From positions 31,385,589 through 31,449,588 of the forward strand of contig NC_133221.1 in NCBI RefSeq assembly GCF_040436345.1: 64,000 bases of DNA, read 5' to 3'. The position numbers were made by a program, and so were the translations under genes. The notes under the pieces are model-generated. The model had not been told where the DNA came from. It made no database searches and saw only the letters and a list, made by a program, of their open reading frames with translations. The stretch comes from Pagrus major (Eukaryota; Chordata; Actinopteri; Spariformes; Sparidae). This document shows, piece by piece, positions 1 through 14,500 of this stretch (the stretch's first letter is position 1; every line of letters starts with the position of its first letter).

Positions 1-287
1 TACTTCAGATGTGGTTTTATGTTCAAACAATATGTGGTATCATGGCTGATGCTGGCCTTAGTAAACAGACCGGGTATCACATTAAACATTTATTTGTCAA
101 TACCATTTTAACACAGCACAGCTATCCCTGACCTCATGGAGCCCTACATAAAAAAATGAGTTCCACAAAGTGTGGTGTACAGATTTAGTACTGGTGTTGG
201 ATTGGTGCATCCCTCAGTGTAATCTAAGCCTTTACAAGCTCACAGACACTTCACCTACATGCTGTACGTTCCCTGTCCTTTTTTTAG
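1..287 (+). other. flna intron, 3' part
   Basis: Non-coding. It ends in a T-rich tract and AG just before the first visible exon at 288. Nothing else recognised. Confidence 0.7.
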
Positions 288-2640
288 GTGTTTTCCGTGA
301 GGCGACGACCGACTTTACTGTGGACGCTCGTGCTCTCACACAGACTGGAGGCGACCATGTCAAAACCCTCATCAGCAACCCGTCTGGCAGCCGTACAGAC
401 GCCCTGATCACCGACCTGCGAGATGGCACCTACAGTGTAGAGTACACTCCCTATGAGGAGGGTGAGTTCAAATGTCACGCCGTGTGCGGAATTTGTAGGT
501 TTGTTATTGGATTCTCCGTTTCATGAGTTTGGATTGGTGCTCATATTGTGTGTATGCTTTAGGCCCACACAGTGTGGAGGTTTGCTATGAGGGATCTCCA
601 GTGCCTAAAAGTCCATTCCGTGTTGCCGTCACTGAAGGCTGTGATCCAGCTCGTGTTCGTGTGCATGGTCCTGGCCTGAAATGCGGTACCACCAATAAGC
701 CCAACAAGTTTACAGTGGAAACCCGGTAAGTGAACAAAACATTGACTTGGAAGAGTTCAAGGTGGACAGCGCAGATGTCACTGAGGTGTTTCCTTCTTTT
801 TTTTTATGTCCATCATTCCCCCTGCAGAGGAGCAGGTACAGGTGGTCTTGGTCTGGCAATGGAGGGTCCATCAGAGGCCAAAATGTCCTGCACTGATAAC
901 AAGGATGGCAGCTGCAGTGTGGAGTACATCCCATACGAGCCTGGCACATACAACCTCAACGTCACCTATGGAGGACAACCCATCAAAGGTGGGAAAGATA
1001 AAAAAAACATTTCCAGATTACTGTCAGATGTTTAACATTAATTTAGCACTGATCTGGTTCCATTCTATCCCACATTAAAAGTGTGGTTCCTTTTCCTGAG
1101 TGCACAGGAGTACAGTGAATATACCTCTGTTGCCTCTCAGCAGCTCAGGTCTGACAGTGTAAAGATGGGAACAATGAGAGAGGGTTTCTCATATGATGAA
1201 GTTTATAAAACTTAACTATGTAAGCTTGTAAACTGCTAGGACACTTTAGAAGACATTTAAAAAAAGAACTTTCTGACCTTTTGTCCATGCAGGTAGTCCA
1301 TTCTCGGTGCCAGTCAGTGACACAGTGGACAGTACCAAGGTGAAGTGTCAGGGTCCAGGCCTGGGCAACAATGTCAGGGCCAACATTCCTCAGGCATTCA
1401 CAGTAGATGCCTCTAAAGCTGGCGTGGCCCCCCTGCAGGTCCGCGTACAAGGACCCAAAGGTAAGTGTGTGTTCCAGTGTTTCTTAAGCATCTCTATTTG
1501 TGATAAATGCATGGGTATAAAAACAAATCCTAAGCAAGAATTACAACACTTAACTTCCTTCTGTTTCTGTGTTTGTATGTGCGTGTGTCTGTGTTTGTGT
1601 GTCTGTTTCTGTGTGTGCTTGTGTTTGTGTGCTTGTGTAGGTGTGGTGGAGCCTGTGGAAGTGGTGGATAACGGTGACCAGACTCACACAGTCAACTATG
1701 TTCCCACCAGAGAGGGACCATATTCCATTAATGTATTGTACGCTGATGAGGAGATACCGCGCAGGTAACACACTAAAGCACACATCAACATTATCCAACA
1801 ATCTCTGTATTTGTTCCTCCTCAGTTTGTGTTTGTGTTTATGCAGTTTCTCCTCTCACCCTCTGTCAGCCCCTACAAGGTGAAGGTGCTTCCCACCCATG
1901 ATGCCAGTAAGGTGCGTGCCAGCGGACCCGGCCTCAACACCACTGGGGTGCCCGCATCTCTGCCCGTTGAGTTCACCATTGATGCTAAAGACGCAGGCGA
2001 GGGACTGTTGGCCGTGCAGATCACTGTGAGTGCTCACATGTGACAAACATAAGAAAAATGAAAATGAAATACTTGGTTAATGGTTACTGTTTTCAAACTT
2101 TTGGTAACTTTCCCCGACAGGACCCAGAGGGGAAGCCTAAGAAGGCCAACATCCGTGACAACCATGATGGGACCTACCTGGTGTCCTATGTGCCGGACAT
2201 GACTGGCAGATACACCATCCTCATTAAGTACGGAGGAGATGAGATCCCATACTCACCCTACCGTATCAGGGCCCTGCCAACCGGAGATGCCAGCAAATGC
2301 ACTGTAACAGGTATGTCAAGGACTGTTCGACCTCCTTACATATTGTTACAAACCCTACTCATACAGTTTGTTTTACCTTGAAGAGGAAGTAATGCTCTAA
2401 CTTCAATATCATTTGATTCAAAATCGATTGTCGAAGTCATTCTGCATGATAATAAATTTGAATGGTATGTACTATACACCCCCAATTTTCATGTTGTTAT
2501 TCCTGTTGCTGTTGAACACATTTTATAGTTAAAATGGTCCTATTGCAACAATGATAGCTCACAATGACACAATAGAAAAACACAAAGGAGTCTCATTTAT
2601 CCCTCCAAATAATTACCAAAACAAACATTAAACTAAACTA

Positions 2641-2705
<65 letters not shown>

Positions 2706-5468
2706 TAATTTATGTTTCAACCCATTTTCGCCCAGTTTTAAAGTTTAAGGAATAGTTTGACATATTAGGAAATGCACCTCGGGATCTCCCTTCCTCCAGA
2801 AAGTTGTTAACTCTCAGATCTGTCCGTCAAATATGAAGTGGTAGCAGCTTAGCTTTGTATAAAGACTGGAAGCAACGGCTAGCCACTATATCTAATTTAT
2901 TCAGACCTTATGAAAACCACAATTTGTTGTCTTCACATTTTGGTTAAAGCAGAAATAGACAGCTTTTCACCCCTCCCCTATAGCATTTACATGTGGTGTT
3001 ACTGTTGGTGCCACAGCGTTGCTGCAGCCAGCAGCCTGGCTACTGTCCAAAGCAAAAAACAACCGTAGGACTCCCAGTGTGATCAAGAAACCCTGATCTC
3101 AGTGCTGTGAAAAGGCAGAGTAAAACAGCCGGTTGTATTTATAAGTAGGCAGGTTTTGTTTCTTGCTGATCTAGTAGAAACAATGCCGGTTTTGAATGGT
3201 CTCAAGTCCTGGTGGTAAGAGGACACACATATGGGTTGGACATCAGTATGTACTTTAGAATGCCAAGTTAAAGCCAAAAGAGATGTCTATTTCTAGTATA
3301 AACAAATGAGACGGTTAATTAGTGAGCTTTAGAGGTGCTGATTGGTGGATTTATGTACCTTTGGACAGAGATAGACCAGCCGTTTCCCTGTTCCCACTTC
3401 CAGTTTTTATGCTAAGCTAGCAGCTGCCGACTCCAGCTTCATAGCATTCATACACTTTACAGACATACAGTACGCTCTTTCATACAAGAGAGTTATGGAA
3501 CTGTTCATCAAACTCCCAACCAGAAAGTGAATGTCTGTCCTAACATGTGCAACTATTCCTTTAAATTAAATGGATAATTCCCCGTTTAGTGTTTAATGAA
3601 TGAAAATAACACTAATGTTGAGCGCTGATGATAATTCCTCAGAAAGAATTTTATTTCCAAGCTGCATTGTGTGCCATTTACAGTAATCACAAACCATAAT
3701 CTCCTGTTATAACTCAGCTTGATTTATTTCTAGTCAAATCTCCTCAGAGCAGATTTTGAAAAGATCAAATCATCATATCAGCCATGTAAGATTATATCTG
3801 TCAGCATACCTGCTGCTCGTGTCTCATTTTTCATGCATTGTCACGTTGTGTTCCTCATGCTGTGCTCCTCAGTTACACTTTCCCTGACCCGAGTCCCCGC
3901 TATACACACACACAGACCCCCCACCACCACTACCTGCTTCACTCTCCTCCACCACCATTTGTTTTCATCCAAGTGATTGAAGCACAATAATTGCCTCCCA
4001 CCACCCCCACCCCCACCTGACTGTCTTTTATTTGTCACTGTTTTTTTTCTCGCTCCCCTGCTTCTCACCGTTCCTATTATCAGTCTCAATCGGCGGTCAC
4101 GGTTTAGGTAAGCCTACTGAACAACTTCAGAATGTCGAGGAACTACTCCAACTTTCCTGTCTTTTCTGTCAGCATGGAGTATATTGGCACCAGCTTTCAA
4201 TATGCTATGCCATTCTCTATCCCTCACTTTACTTTTTCTTCTCTTTTAGTTCTCTCTCCCATACCTTGTTTCCTCTCATCTCATTCTTACTTCCACTCTC
4301 ATAACTGTTTGTCTCTGTCTACTCTTATTGGACAAACTAATGGACTAACAGAGTAGGTAGGATGGCATGGTGGAAATGGCTAATCTAGTTTTCAGTCCTC
4401 ATGGAACCTGTTTGATGATAACATATGAGTCATTGGTAACAGCACACAGTAGATGGAAATAACATGACTAGATCTCATTCAACTTTAACCTGGTCTCATG
4501 GTTGTGGAATGTGCATGCTGAATGAGTGTGTGCGTGTGTGTGCGTGCATGTGTGCGCGCATGTGTTTCCACCTCACCACTGACCCTTTCCTCCCAATTCT
4601 TAAGGTGCCGGTGTTGGCCCAACAATCCAGATCGGCGAACAGACAGTCATCACAGTGGACGCTAAGGCTGCTGGGAAAGGCAAAGTGACATGCAGTGTGT
4701 GCACGCCAGAAGGGGCAGAGCTCGACGTGGACGTTGTTGAAAATGAGGATGGCACATTCGACATCTTCTACACGGCCCCGCAGCCTGGCGAGTATGTCAT
4801 CTGCGTCCGTTTTGGAGGAGAGCACATCCCTAACAGTCCCTTCCAAGTTACGGTGAGTTAACCCCTTATTCATACCGGGCAGGTTGGCTGAGCAAACATT
4901 TTACTGCAATGCCTTGTTGACAGTTCAGCCGGACAATGGAAAGATAATAAGAACAACTGATAGAGTGAATGAACAAAACAGGAAAACTGATCATAAACAA
5001 GGTGAAAAAAGGTTACTAAAGATATAATATCTGAGTTTGCATTAAAATGTCTAAAAACAGCAAGACCTTTGTTCCATATGGTGTTGAGTTGCACATTACT
5101 CCAAATGTTGCCAACAATGTTCAAACCAGAGAAATCCAAGTTTATTCAGTGTAACAGTGCCTTTCATTTGGTCACATAGCTGTCTATTTGGTCGCTAATA
5201 CTGAGGGAGAGTGGTGGAGGTCAACGGACGAAACCAGATTTAACGTGAATCAGACTTTAAAACATGACTCAACTGTGAGCATTTGTGCCTGAGTCACAGA
5301 TTTTCCTCATTAGTAGTGGGTGATTAATGGTGTGTTCACCACCAGCGAAAGAGTTTGACGGCAGGATCAGTTGTGTTTATTCACATATTCGTTTTTATTC
5401 ACCCCAAACAACCAGATTACTTAACTGAACATTCGCTGTAAGTTGGCGAGCATCAGCACGCACCAAGG

Positions 5469-5534
<66 letters not shown>

Positions 5535-8500
5535 GTTTGAATTGAGGTGAACCTCTGAGTGAAGTCAGCACTCAGTAGAGACTCTGGTTCTCTCTCTTCT
5601 TCTTCCCCTCTCCTCTCTGTAACGTTATGTTCATGAAGTACATTTCCCCTCCAGCTCCAGTCAGCGGTCATTATTATATTACATTACATTATACATTATT
5701 GTAATGTATGTCACTAAATCTGAAGAACGGCGAGAATTTTGTTAGATTTTTGTTATGCATTACAAAAATAGGTACATTTTGAAGTGCATTAAAGTAATGG
5801 TTTGATTTCTCAGTGGCTCATTGGACAGTATCAGCAACACAGTGTAAAACAGTATCATCTGCATAAGGATGGATTTTACACACAGATACAGAGAAGAAGA
5901 CAACAGAAGAGTCACTTTTTATGCTCAAATCCAAGGCAAATCTTATGACAAGTCTCATAATACATAATGGCACATAATGATAATAATGATCGTCAGTATT
6001 GTACTAGAACAAAGAAAAACACTTTGCACAACTAAATGAAGACACTCATATCTAAATAAGAAATCTGTGTGTCAAAATCTTTTGCATGGCTGCGGGGACA
6101 AAAATAGATAGAAAGATGGAACTTGTACTAGTGTAGGCTATAGACTGATGAATTTTATGATTACGGGCTAATTAGTCTTAGTTATTGGGTTAGGGTCTAA
6201 ACCAAACTTAATGATTCCATCATTCAGGAGAAACATTCCAGAGAAACAGCTGATGTTTCCTTAGGAGACAAACAGAGCAATCAACACACTTAGCTCTGCT
6301 TGTGTTTGGTGTTAAAGTGTAAGTGAGAGATGCTGTGTGGACCAAAGATCCTTGACACTGTTTCTCCTTACAGAAGCTTCATGATTGGCTCCTGGTGGCG
6401 TCAGACATTTTTTTGAATCACTCTGACTACTGTTTTATTCCCCACCAATCCCTTCCATCTGTTTGACCCTTTCCATCCCCTACCCACCCCCTTACCATCT
6501 CCCGCCCCCTTCAGGCGCTGGAAGGAGCTCCATCAGACCAGCTCATGCAGCAGAGCCAAATGCCCCAGTACTACGCTCAACAGCCCTGGGTACCTAAAAC
6601 CTCTGCCTCCAGCTTCTCTCATCCCTCTCAACTAAATTTTTGTTCAGCTTCCTCTGTTACCCCTTTCTCTCATCTACATCATTGTCATCAGCCTGCATCA
6701 GTGTCTGCTGTCTCTTATTGCAGGTGTTTCAACTCTGAGGGGCTTTTTCTCTCATTTACCTCCCATCACCTCATAAACAGGATTCATTACACACATGGAC
6801 AGCGCAACAGAGCTGCACAATTTCAAAACACGAATATTCTTCTCATGAGTGTCGCACTACTAAAATCATGTGCACACGCGCAGTTTCAATTCAGCAACAT
6901 CAAAAATATTTTGAATAATTTGGGAATAAAATTTTTCCATTGATGATTGTGCAGCCTGTCTGTATGTCAACTTGCTTAGGAGACAAAACCAGCCATTTTG
7001 AGACTCATCAATGTGGACGTGTCAGCTGCTCCACATTTAAAAAATGGCTAACTTCTTTACTCTCCCTTGTCCTACCAGTGTTTTTGTCCTCATCTCATTC
7101 TCTCTCACAGTGTGTGTCGATGTCATCATCCTGAACATGATCACCATTGTCATCTCCATTGTCAATCATTTCATCTCATGATTGTCTCTTCCCATTTTGT
7201 TTGTTGGTGTGTGGAAGCCTGTACCCCTCTGTCCTGCACTGTTGACTGCATCTGTGACGTATGCTGTTACTGTAACCACACCCATCATCCCGACCTCCAC
7301 ACTGACAGTGTCTGACCTCTGCCCTCTGTCTCCCAGGCAACGGACAGACCAATGGGAATGAATGGTCTGGATGTGGCAGGGCTGAGACCATTTGACCTGG
7401 TCATCCCATTCACCATCCAGAAGGGAGAGATCACAGGTAACATAAACAAGTCTACAGCAGTCTGTAGTGATGATTTCCGTGTTGTGAGCACTACAACCTG
7501 ACCGAGTTCCAGAGAATAGTAAACGAGCCCGATCCCAACTGGCCTCGAGGTGTTCAAGGCATTTTCTATTTTCTTTTACCCTGTTCGCACCAAAGATTCG
7601 TGACGAGAAGAGTTGAAAGTTGGAACTACTTGGAATGTGCCAGTCTGCAACGTTCTAAAAACCTGCCACGTTACAACAATGAGACTGCAAGAAATGGCGT
7701 ATCATCTCAATTGCAATTATTCATTGAACTTCAGTGCTGACTTGTTTGCCTTTTTATAGACAATTCGTTGACAGAGTTGTATATTCAGACATCAAGCGTT
7801 GCTGTTATCACTGCTGTGGCAAGTAGTGTCTGCTGCAGCCTGCACATTTCAAGTGATGAAGTATTGTATAATATATTAATATTACTCTACCTGCTGTCTA
7901 GCATAATCCATTATTACAGAACAGTTATATTAGTAAAAAAAAAAAATAATTTGATGAGTACGTATTCAAGATCATTTAATTAATCACCTGGCAACAAAAT
8001 GCCAACTACAGGTCACTCACAAGGGGTCAAAATTACAATAATATTGATATTAATTTATTCAATAATGGCTACGATAATAATGATGATATTCTTGATCCAC
8101 TTCGGCCGAATATCTTGGCCACGCCCAGTGAATCTATGTAAAGTGTTTGCTCTCTCACAGGGACACTCTTCATGAAGTTAGGCTTGTCTTTTCACATTCA
8201 GTTGAAGTTTGCCACGACTGTTGGAGCAGCTGAGACCTGCACAGAGGGTCCTGATTTCCAAGACGTCATTGTTACATATGTTACATAGAACATATAACAT
8301 GGAACAGCTTGCATTCAAAAGCACAAATATAGTACGGAGACGCCACTGTAATGGCTACCTGTCACCTTCTGGTATTTCCTTTTATTTGTGTATAGCTGGA
8401 TATAATTTGTAGAGAGATGGAAGGTGAATGTGGGTAGAGCAGAGGAAAAGCAGTTGTCGGTTTAGCAGTACATTTAAATTTTAAGGTTTCACAGTTGTTA

Positions 8501-11500
8501 CCATGGTTACAGCTTGCCTGGTTACCCTGATTACAGGCATGTACAGTGTAGATTACCTTGAAATGGCACTGTTCTATGCACAAAGATACAAAATAAATAA
8601 TATTTACATATATTTTATATCTTTGAGGCGACAAGCCAGACCCGGACCTGAACATCATTTCTAAATTTTTGTGGCAGCCTGACCCATGGCCCGGCGGGTC
8701 CCGGCAGGTTCAGACAGTTATCCATGCTCTTCACCACACTGTGTGTTTCTGTCTTCTGCTAAAGGTGACGTCCGAATGCCATCTGGCAAGGTGGCCAAGC
8801 CTGACATCACGGACAACAAGGACGGCACTGTTACTGTCAAGTACGCTCCCACTGAGGCTGGCCTGCACGAGATGGACATCAAATATGATGGCATCCACAT
8901 CCCAGGTACAACGTCCGTCTGAGGTGTTTACAGAAATACAAGAGATGTTTGTGAGGTGCATGAGAAGTGACGTCTCCTGCTCTTCTTCTTCCCACTGTTG
9001 TCATTCACAGGAAGTCCTTTACAGTTCTATGTGGACTACATGAACAGTGGTAATGTTAGTGCCTATGGCCCCGGCCTCATTCATGGGACTGTCAACAAGC
9101 CTGCTGTCTTCACTGTTAACACTAAAGATGCTGGAGAGGGTAAGAAGCAGTCATTTGGCATTATCAACTGGCTGTATGCAGCAGCTGTTCTAGAGAGATG
9201 ACACTTCGCTGTCCACTCACACTGACATGTGTCTTGCATCACATGCTCATCAGAATAACAGAAAAGACCATAAAGTAAATCTAAACATCAATAACATCAC
9301 AGGATAAAGGACATCTGCACCCAGAGCTGAACCTTATGTGAAGCACCTATACATGGAGTCACATGGAGACTTGACCTGGACTTGGAAGTTAAAGACTGTT
9401 TGTGGTTTTACAACATTTATTTGACTGAATATCAATAATTATAATACAAATTCAGTTTATTGTCATACTTTTGTAACAGGTTAGATAAACTGGCCGGTAA
9501 GATCATGATTAGACAGGTACTGCTAGAAACTGCAGGTAAGACTGCCGTATCTTTGGAAAGCGACTAAGCAATAAGCATTTTTAAAATGGAAAAAACAACC
9601 AAAAAAACATCAAATGGCTCCATACAGCTCGTCTGCTGTAATCCAAGTCTGCAGAAGCAACATCACAGACTGATTTGTTTTACCTCTAACTGTATTAATA
9701 ATAAAGATGTAACAAGGTGATTTATTTGTCGCTATACAACACAGGGTTGCATAACGAAATGAAAGTTTGTTCCTTCATGCTACACAAACAGAACATATAT
9801 ACAGTTATTATGAATAAATATATACACACATAAACATATAAACACCCAGGAAATAATTCTATAGTGCATTGTTTGAATTTACACATGGGCGAAAATGAAC
9901 AGCTGCAACAAGTTATAGTAAAGAAACAAATGTAATCACACACAAACACCATCTGTTCCTGGCATGTTCTTGTAGGTGGTCTGTCTCTGGCCATCGAGGG
10001 TCCATCCAAGGCAGACATCAGCTGTTTGGACAACCAGGATGGGACGTGCACTGTGTCCTACCTGCCCGTCCTGCCAGGAGACTACAGCATCCTGGTCAAA
10101 TATAATGACAAGCACATCCCTGGCAGCCCCTTCTCTGCTAGAATTACCGGTAATAACATCTATTCTCAAGTCCTGGATTGTTAAATGGGAACATGAAAGT
10201 TGTAACTTTGCCAAAGCATTCACATTGGCTGGATCTTTTTTGTAAAGAACTCCTTCTCCCAATGGTTCCAAAGCAGGAGGGCAGTTGTCTCTGGCAGGGA
10301 CACAGAGACACATGAACAGGGTTAAAATGTTGAAAGAAAATGGAGTCATATTTTGGCTTGTCAAACACAGGTGTCACTAATAGTGTTATTAATTGCTGCT
10401 TTGCATTGTGATAACTGGTGGAACAGAGCCCTCATAAATGGCATCAATTCAAAATCAAGTCAAAATGTCTGCTGCAAAAAAAGTTTATAAATGTGATTCA
10501 TATGGGGGAAAAAACAAAGAGTGTTGTGACAGTAGCCTGTCAAGATTTATTCAGTAAGCAAGATAACAAGCGATGGTGTTCACCAATCAAACGTCTGCAG
10601 TCAAGAAAGACCAAAAAGTGTAACCCTCTCCAGGGTTTCCTCTCAGTATAGGAGGAGACAGCTGAGTCACTTGTGTGTAAGAACCCTGTCATTTGGGTCA
10701 AAAACTTTCTTTAGGCCTACTAGTTTTCCAAATATTGTCAGCAGTTGATCAAAATGTAATCAATTTACACATCATGTATGGCAGAAAAGGTTTGGGAACC
10801 ACTGCCCTATCCTATCTTCTCCCCTTCAGCGTGTGCCCTAACTGGCCTGTCACTGTTGTGTCTTCAGGTGATGACTCCATGAGGATGTCCCATCTGAAGG
10901 TGGGCTCAGCTGCAGATATCCCACTGGACATAGGAGAGCTTGACCTCAACCAGCTGACCGCCTCACTCACCACGCCCTCGGGCCGCGAGGAGCCCTGCCT
11001 GCTAAAGGTGCTGCGTAACGGACATGTTGGTAAGTGTGTGGAATGTAAGCAAGGAGAAAGTCTTAGCTGTTGTCATATTATTGATCTTGTTCTAACCCTT
11101 CCCTCCTGTCTTTATGAATCTGTCTGTCGCAGGCATTTCATTTGTTCCTAAGGAGATTGGAGAACACCTGGTGAACATCAAGAAGAACAATCGCCATATT
11201 CCCAACAGCCCCATTTCTGTGATGATCAACCAATCAGAGATTGGTGATGCCAGCCGTGTGCGTGTGAGTGGCCAGGGCCTGAGCGAGGCCAGGACCTTTG
11301 AGCCCGCTGAGTTCATCATCGACACTCGTGAAGCAGGTAGTTGTTGGTAACAAGTATTTGTACATTTTATTTTTTTAGTCATCCATATTGCATATTTCTC
11401 CTACTCTCACATTTCTTCCATGCAGGCTATGGTGGCCTGAGCCTGTCCATTGAGGGACCCAGTAAAGTGGACATCAACACTGAGGACCAGGAGGACGGCA

Positions 11501-14500
11501 CCTGTAAGGTCACCTACTGCCCCACTGAACCAGGAAATTACATCATTAACATCAAATTTGCTGACCAACATGTGCCAGGTGCGTACCTGAAAGCAGACAG
11601 GGATGACAGAGCGTAGCAATGCTGTTCTGAGTGACTAAACTGAATCAATCATTGTGTTTTTATGTGCACAGGGAGTGCGTTCACAGTGAAGGTAACAGGG
11701 GAGGGCAGGATGAAGGAGAGCATCACCAGGAAGAGGAGAGCAGCATCTGTTGCCAACGTTGGCAGCCAGTGTGACCTCAGTCTTAAGATCCCAGGTGACT
11801 GTGACAGGACATCATGAAATTACAATACATCTCTTTGTAGTCATGGTAGAAACTCTACAGAATTCTTCAGAAATCTTGTGATTTATAAGATTTATTATCA
11901 CTGAAATTATACAGAGAATACTTTGGAAAACCCTGTTGTTGCTGAATTGGGGCAACGGCTTTTGTCTATTTTCTGTGCGTGACTTTAAAGAGAGACTACT
12001 TCTGCTTTTGAAAAAAGAAATAACATGTTCTTCCTCTGACACAATGAAAAGTTTAATTCATGAGCCAGCACTACTTTTGCTTAGTTTTTTTTTTTGCTTC
12101 TGGCTTGTTCCTTCTGTGACAGCTTATGTAGACTAGCTTCAGCTAATGTTAGCCCACACACAAAAAAAACAAACAATTAACTCTTAATAGCTTTCGAGGT
12201 GCTGATAGTTGGATTGTGTTACCTTTGGACTAACTGCCTGCTGCAGCTACTTTCACATTAAAGGAGCAATCTGTAAGTTATAGCCAGAATTGATTAATTC
12301 ATTTGGAAACATTCAAAAAAATGAACTAACATCATCAACAGAGTGTGAAGAAACAACAGTGCTGACGTTCTGTCAAAGACGTCTATGTACCGTGTTACAG
12401 AGATGTCTACTGAAGTTAGCATGCTGCTGAGCTAGCCCCGGCCAGTCCTGTCTCCTAACACCACTTTGTAGCTCAAGAGGTGATAGTCTGATAGCCCTGT
12501 AGTTTCAGCTGGAAGCTGAAAAGCGGTGAGTTTGCTACTTGACTAACAAGTATAAAAAAAATTCCAAGAAATGAAATATTTTTGCACCTATACAACTGTA
12601 CACCGTCTGAATTCAAGTTTCTCTTTTACTGAACTAAGACGAGATCAATGGCAGCTTAATGGTAAGGTCAGTTGAGCTGAGCCCTGTTGCCTGTGGTGAC
12701 TCCCCCTTTGGTCTGAGAATTCGGTGCAGGCAGACTCCTGTCAGTTAATAGGGCCACTTAAATCCACAGCTAACTGAGCTACTTGCTAATGATGGCTAGC
12801 TACAGCCAAAGAAAGCTGCAGCAAAGAGAACGCGGAATCAATCTTCCACGTTCTCAACAAACTCAAAATGAAGCATATTTCTTAAAATGTCTCTGTTCAT
12901 TTAGTTAAAGTTAACTCACTTTATGCATGTGTGTTTTCAATCATTCAAATGTCTGTGTGTCTGTCTCTTCAGAGATCAGCATAGCAGACATGACAGCTCA
13001 GGTGACCAGCCCGTCTGGCCAGATTCACAAGGCCGACATTATGGAGGGAGAGAACAACACCTACTGCATTCGTTTTGTCCCCACTGAGACGGGTGTGCAC
13101 ACTGTGTGTGTGAGATACAACGGGCAGCATGTGCCTGGCAGCCCCTTCCAGTTCACAGTCGGCCCCCTGGGAGAAGGCGGGGCTCATAAGGTTCGTGCTG
13201 GAGGACCAGGCCTGGAGAGAGCGGAGGCTGGAGAACCAGGTTGGTGTGGTGGCTGGATGATTTATGTGTGTGTGCGTGTGTGTGTGTGTGATTTTACACA
13301 GTGCACCTGACTCTGTTTTGGCCTCTGTGCTGTCTGTAGCTGAGTTCAGTATCTGGACGAGGGAGGCTGGAGCCGGAGGTCTCAGCATTGCTGTGGAGGG
13401 ACCGAGCAAGGCTGAAATCGCCTTTGAGGACCGCAAGGACGGCTCCAGTGGAGTGTCCTACATCGTGCAGGAGCCTGGTGAGAGGAGACATGATTGGATG
13501 AGAATTGAGAATGTGCTGCAGTATAAATTGTATTTGTGCTGTAAACTGCTCTTTAATGCATTTGAACCTATGTCTGTCTGTTGTTGAGTCCTGTCACTGT
13601 CTTTGTGTTCGTGTGGCTGTTGTAGTGACTTTCTGACCTTAAATCTGTTCTCCTGTAGGAGACTATGAGGTGTCGATTCGTTTCAACGACGAGCACATCC
13701 CAGACAGCCCCTTCATCGTCCCTGTGGCCTCGCCATCAGATGACGCCCGTCGCCTCACTGTTGCCAGTCTTCAGGTGAGGCTCTGAGACACACACACATC
13801 CGTGTGCACAGACACCAGGCCACAGTGCACTGCCTACAATGCAGCAGCAGCAGATCATAGTTTTACTTTGTGCGATATCAGATTGAAGAAGTCTGGTCAC
13901 GATATAATGAACAATGCAATGAAAAAGATTTGCGGAACGTATACCTTCCTGAAAATTTAGCAGTTCAGTTTTTGTGGTTTTAAATAACAAACGCACCAGG
14001 ACATTCAGCTCATGGGGGGGTTGATAGTGTAGAGTTGGTAACAAAGACAGATGACAGTGTCTTATTTGGCAATTTCACAAGTGAAGTGTAATAGTTAGGT
14101 TTCAGTAAATGTTTTGGCAGGTTTAGATGGATAGAGTGAAAGCATTAGATGCAGGAGAGGATCAGCGCTGCTGTTGCATTGTCAGACAGTGTGAGGGCTT
14201 CTGGAATACTAGAGGACTGTGTGTGTTTCTCGCGCCTCATTCTAAAGGCTCCCAACAGCCTCCCACCTCTGACAGTGATAAGGGGCGCTAAAGGGTTAAA
14301 GAGGTCTGACATGGGCTGTTTCTCTTCTGTCTCTGTAAACACTCACACAGGTACATACAACTCTGTGGAAGCCCATTTAGGATAACTAACAAGTCATGCA
14401 GGATAAAATAACTAATAACAACCATCCCATAATTCTGACTCACCATCAGTATTTTTTATTTTTGTCCTGCACAACTTTTAGATAAGTTTTTCTTTTTCTG

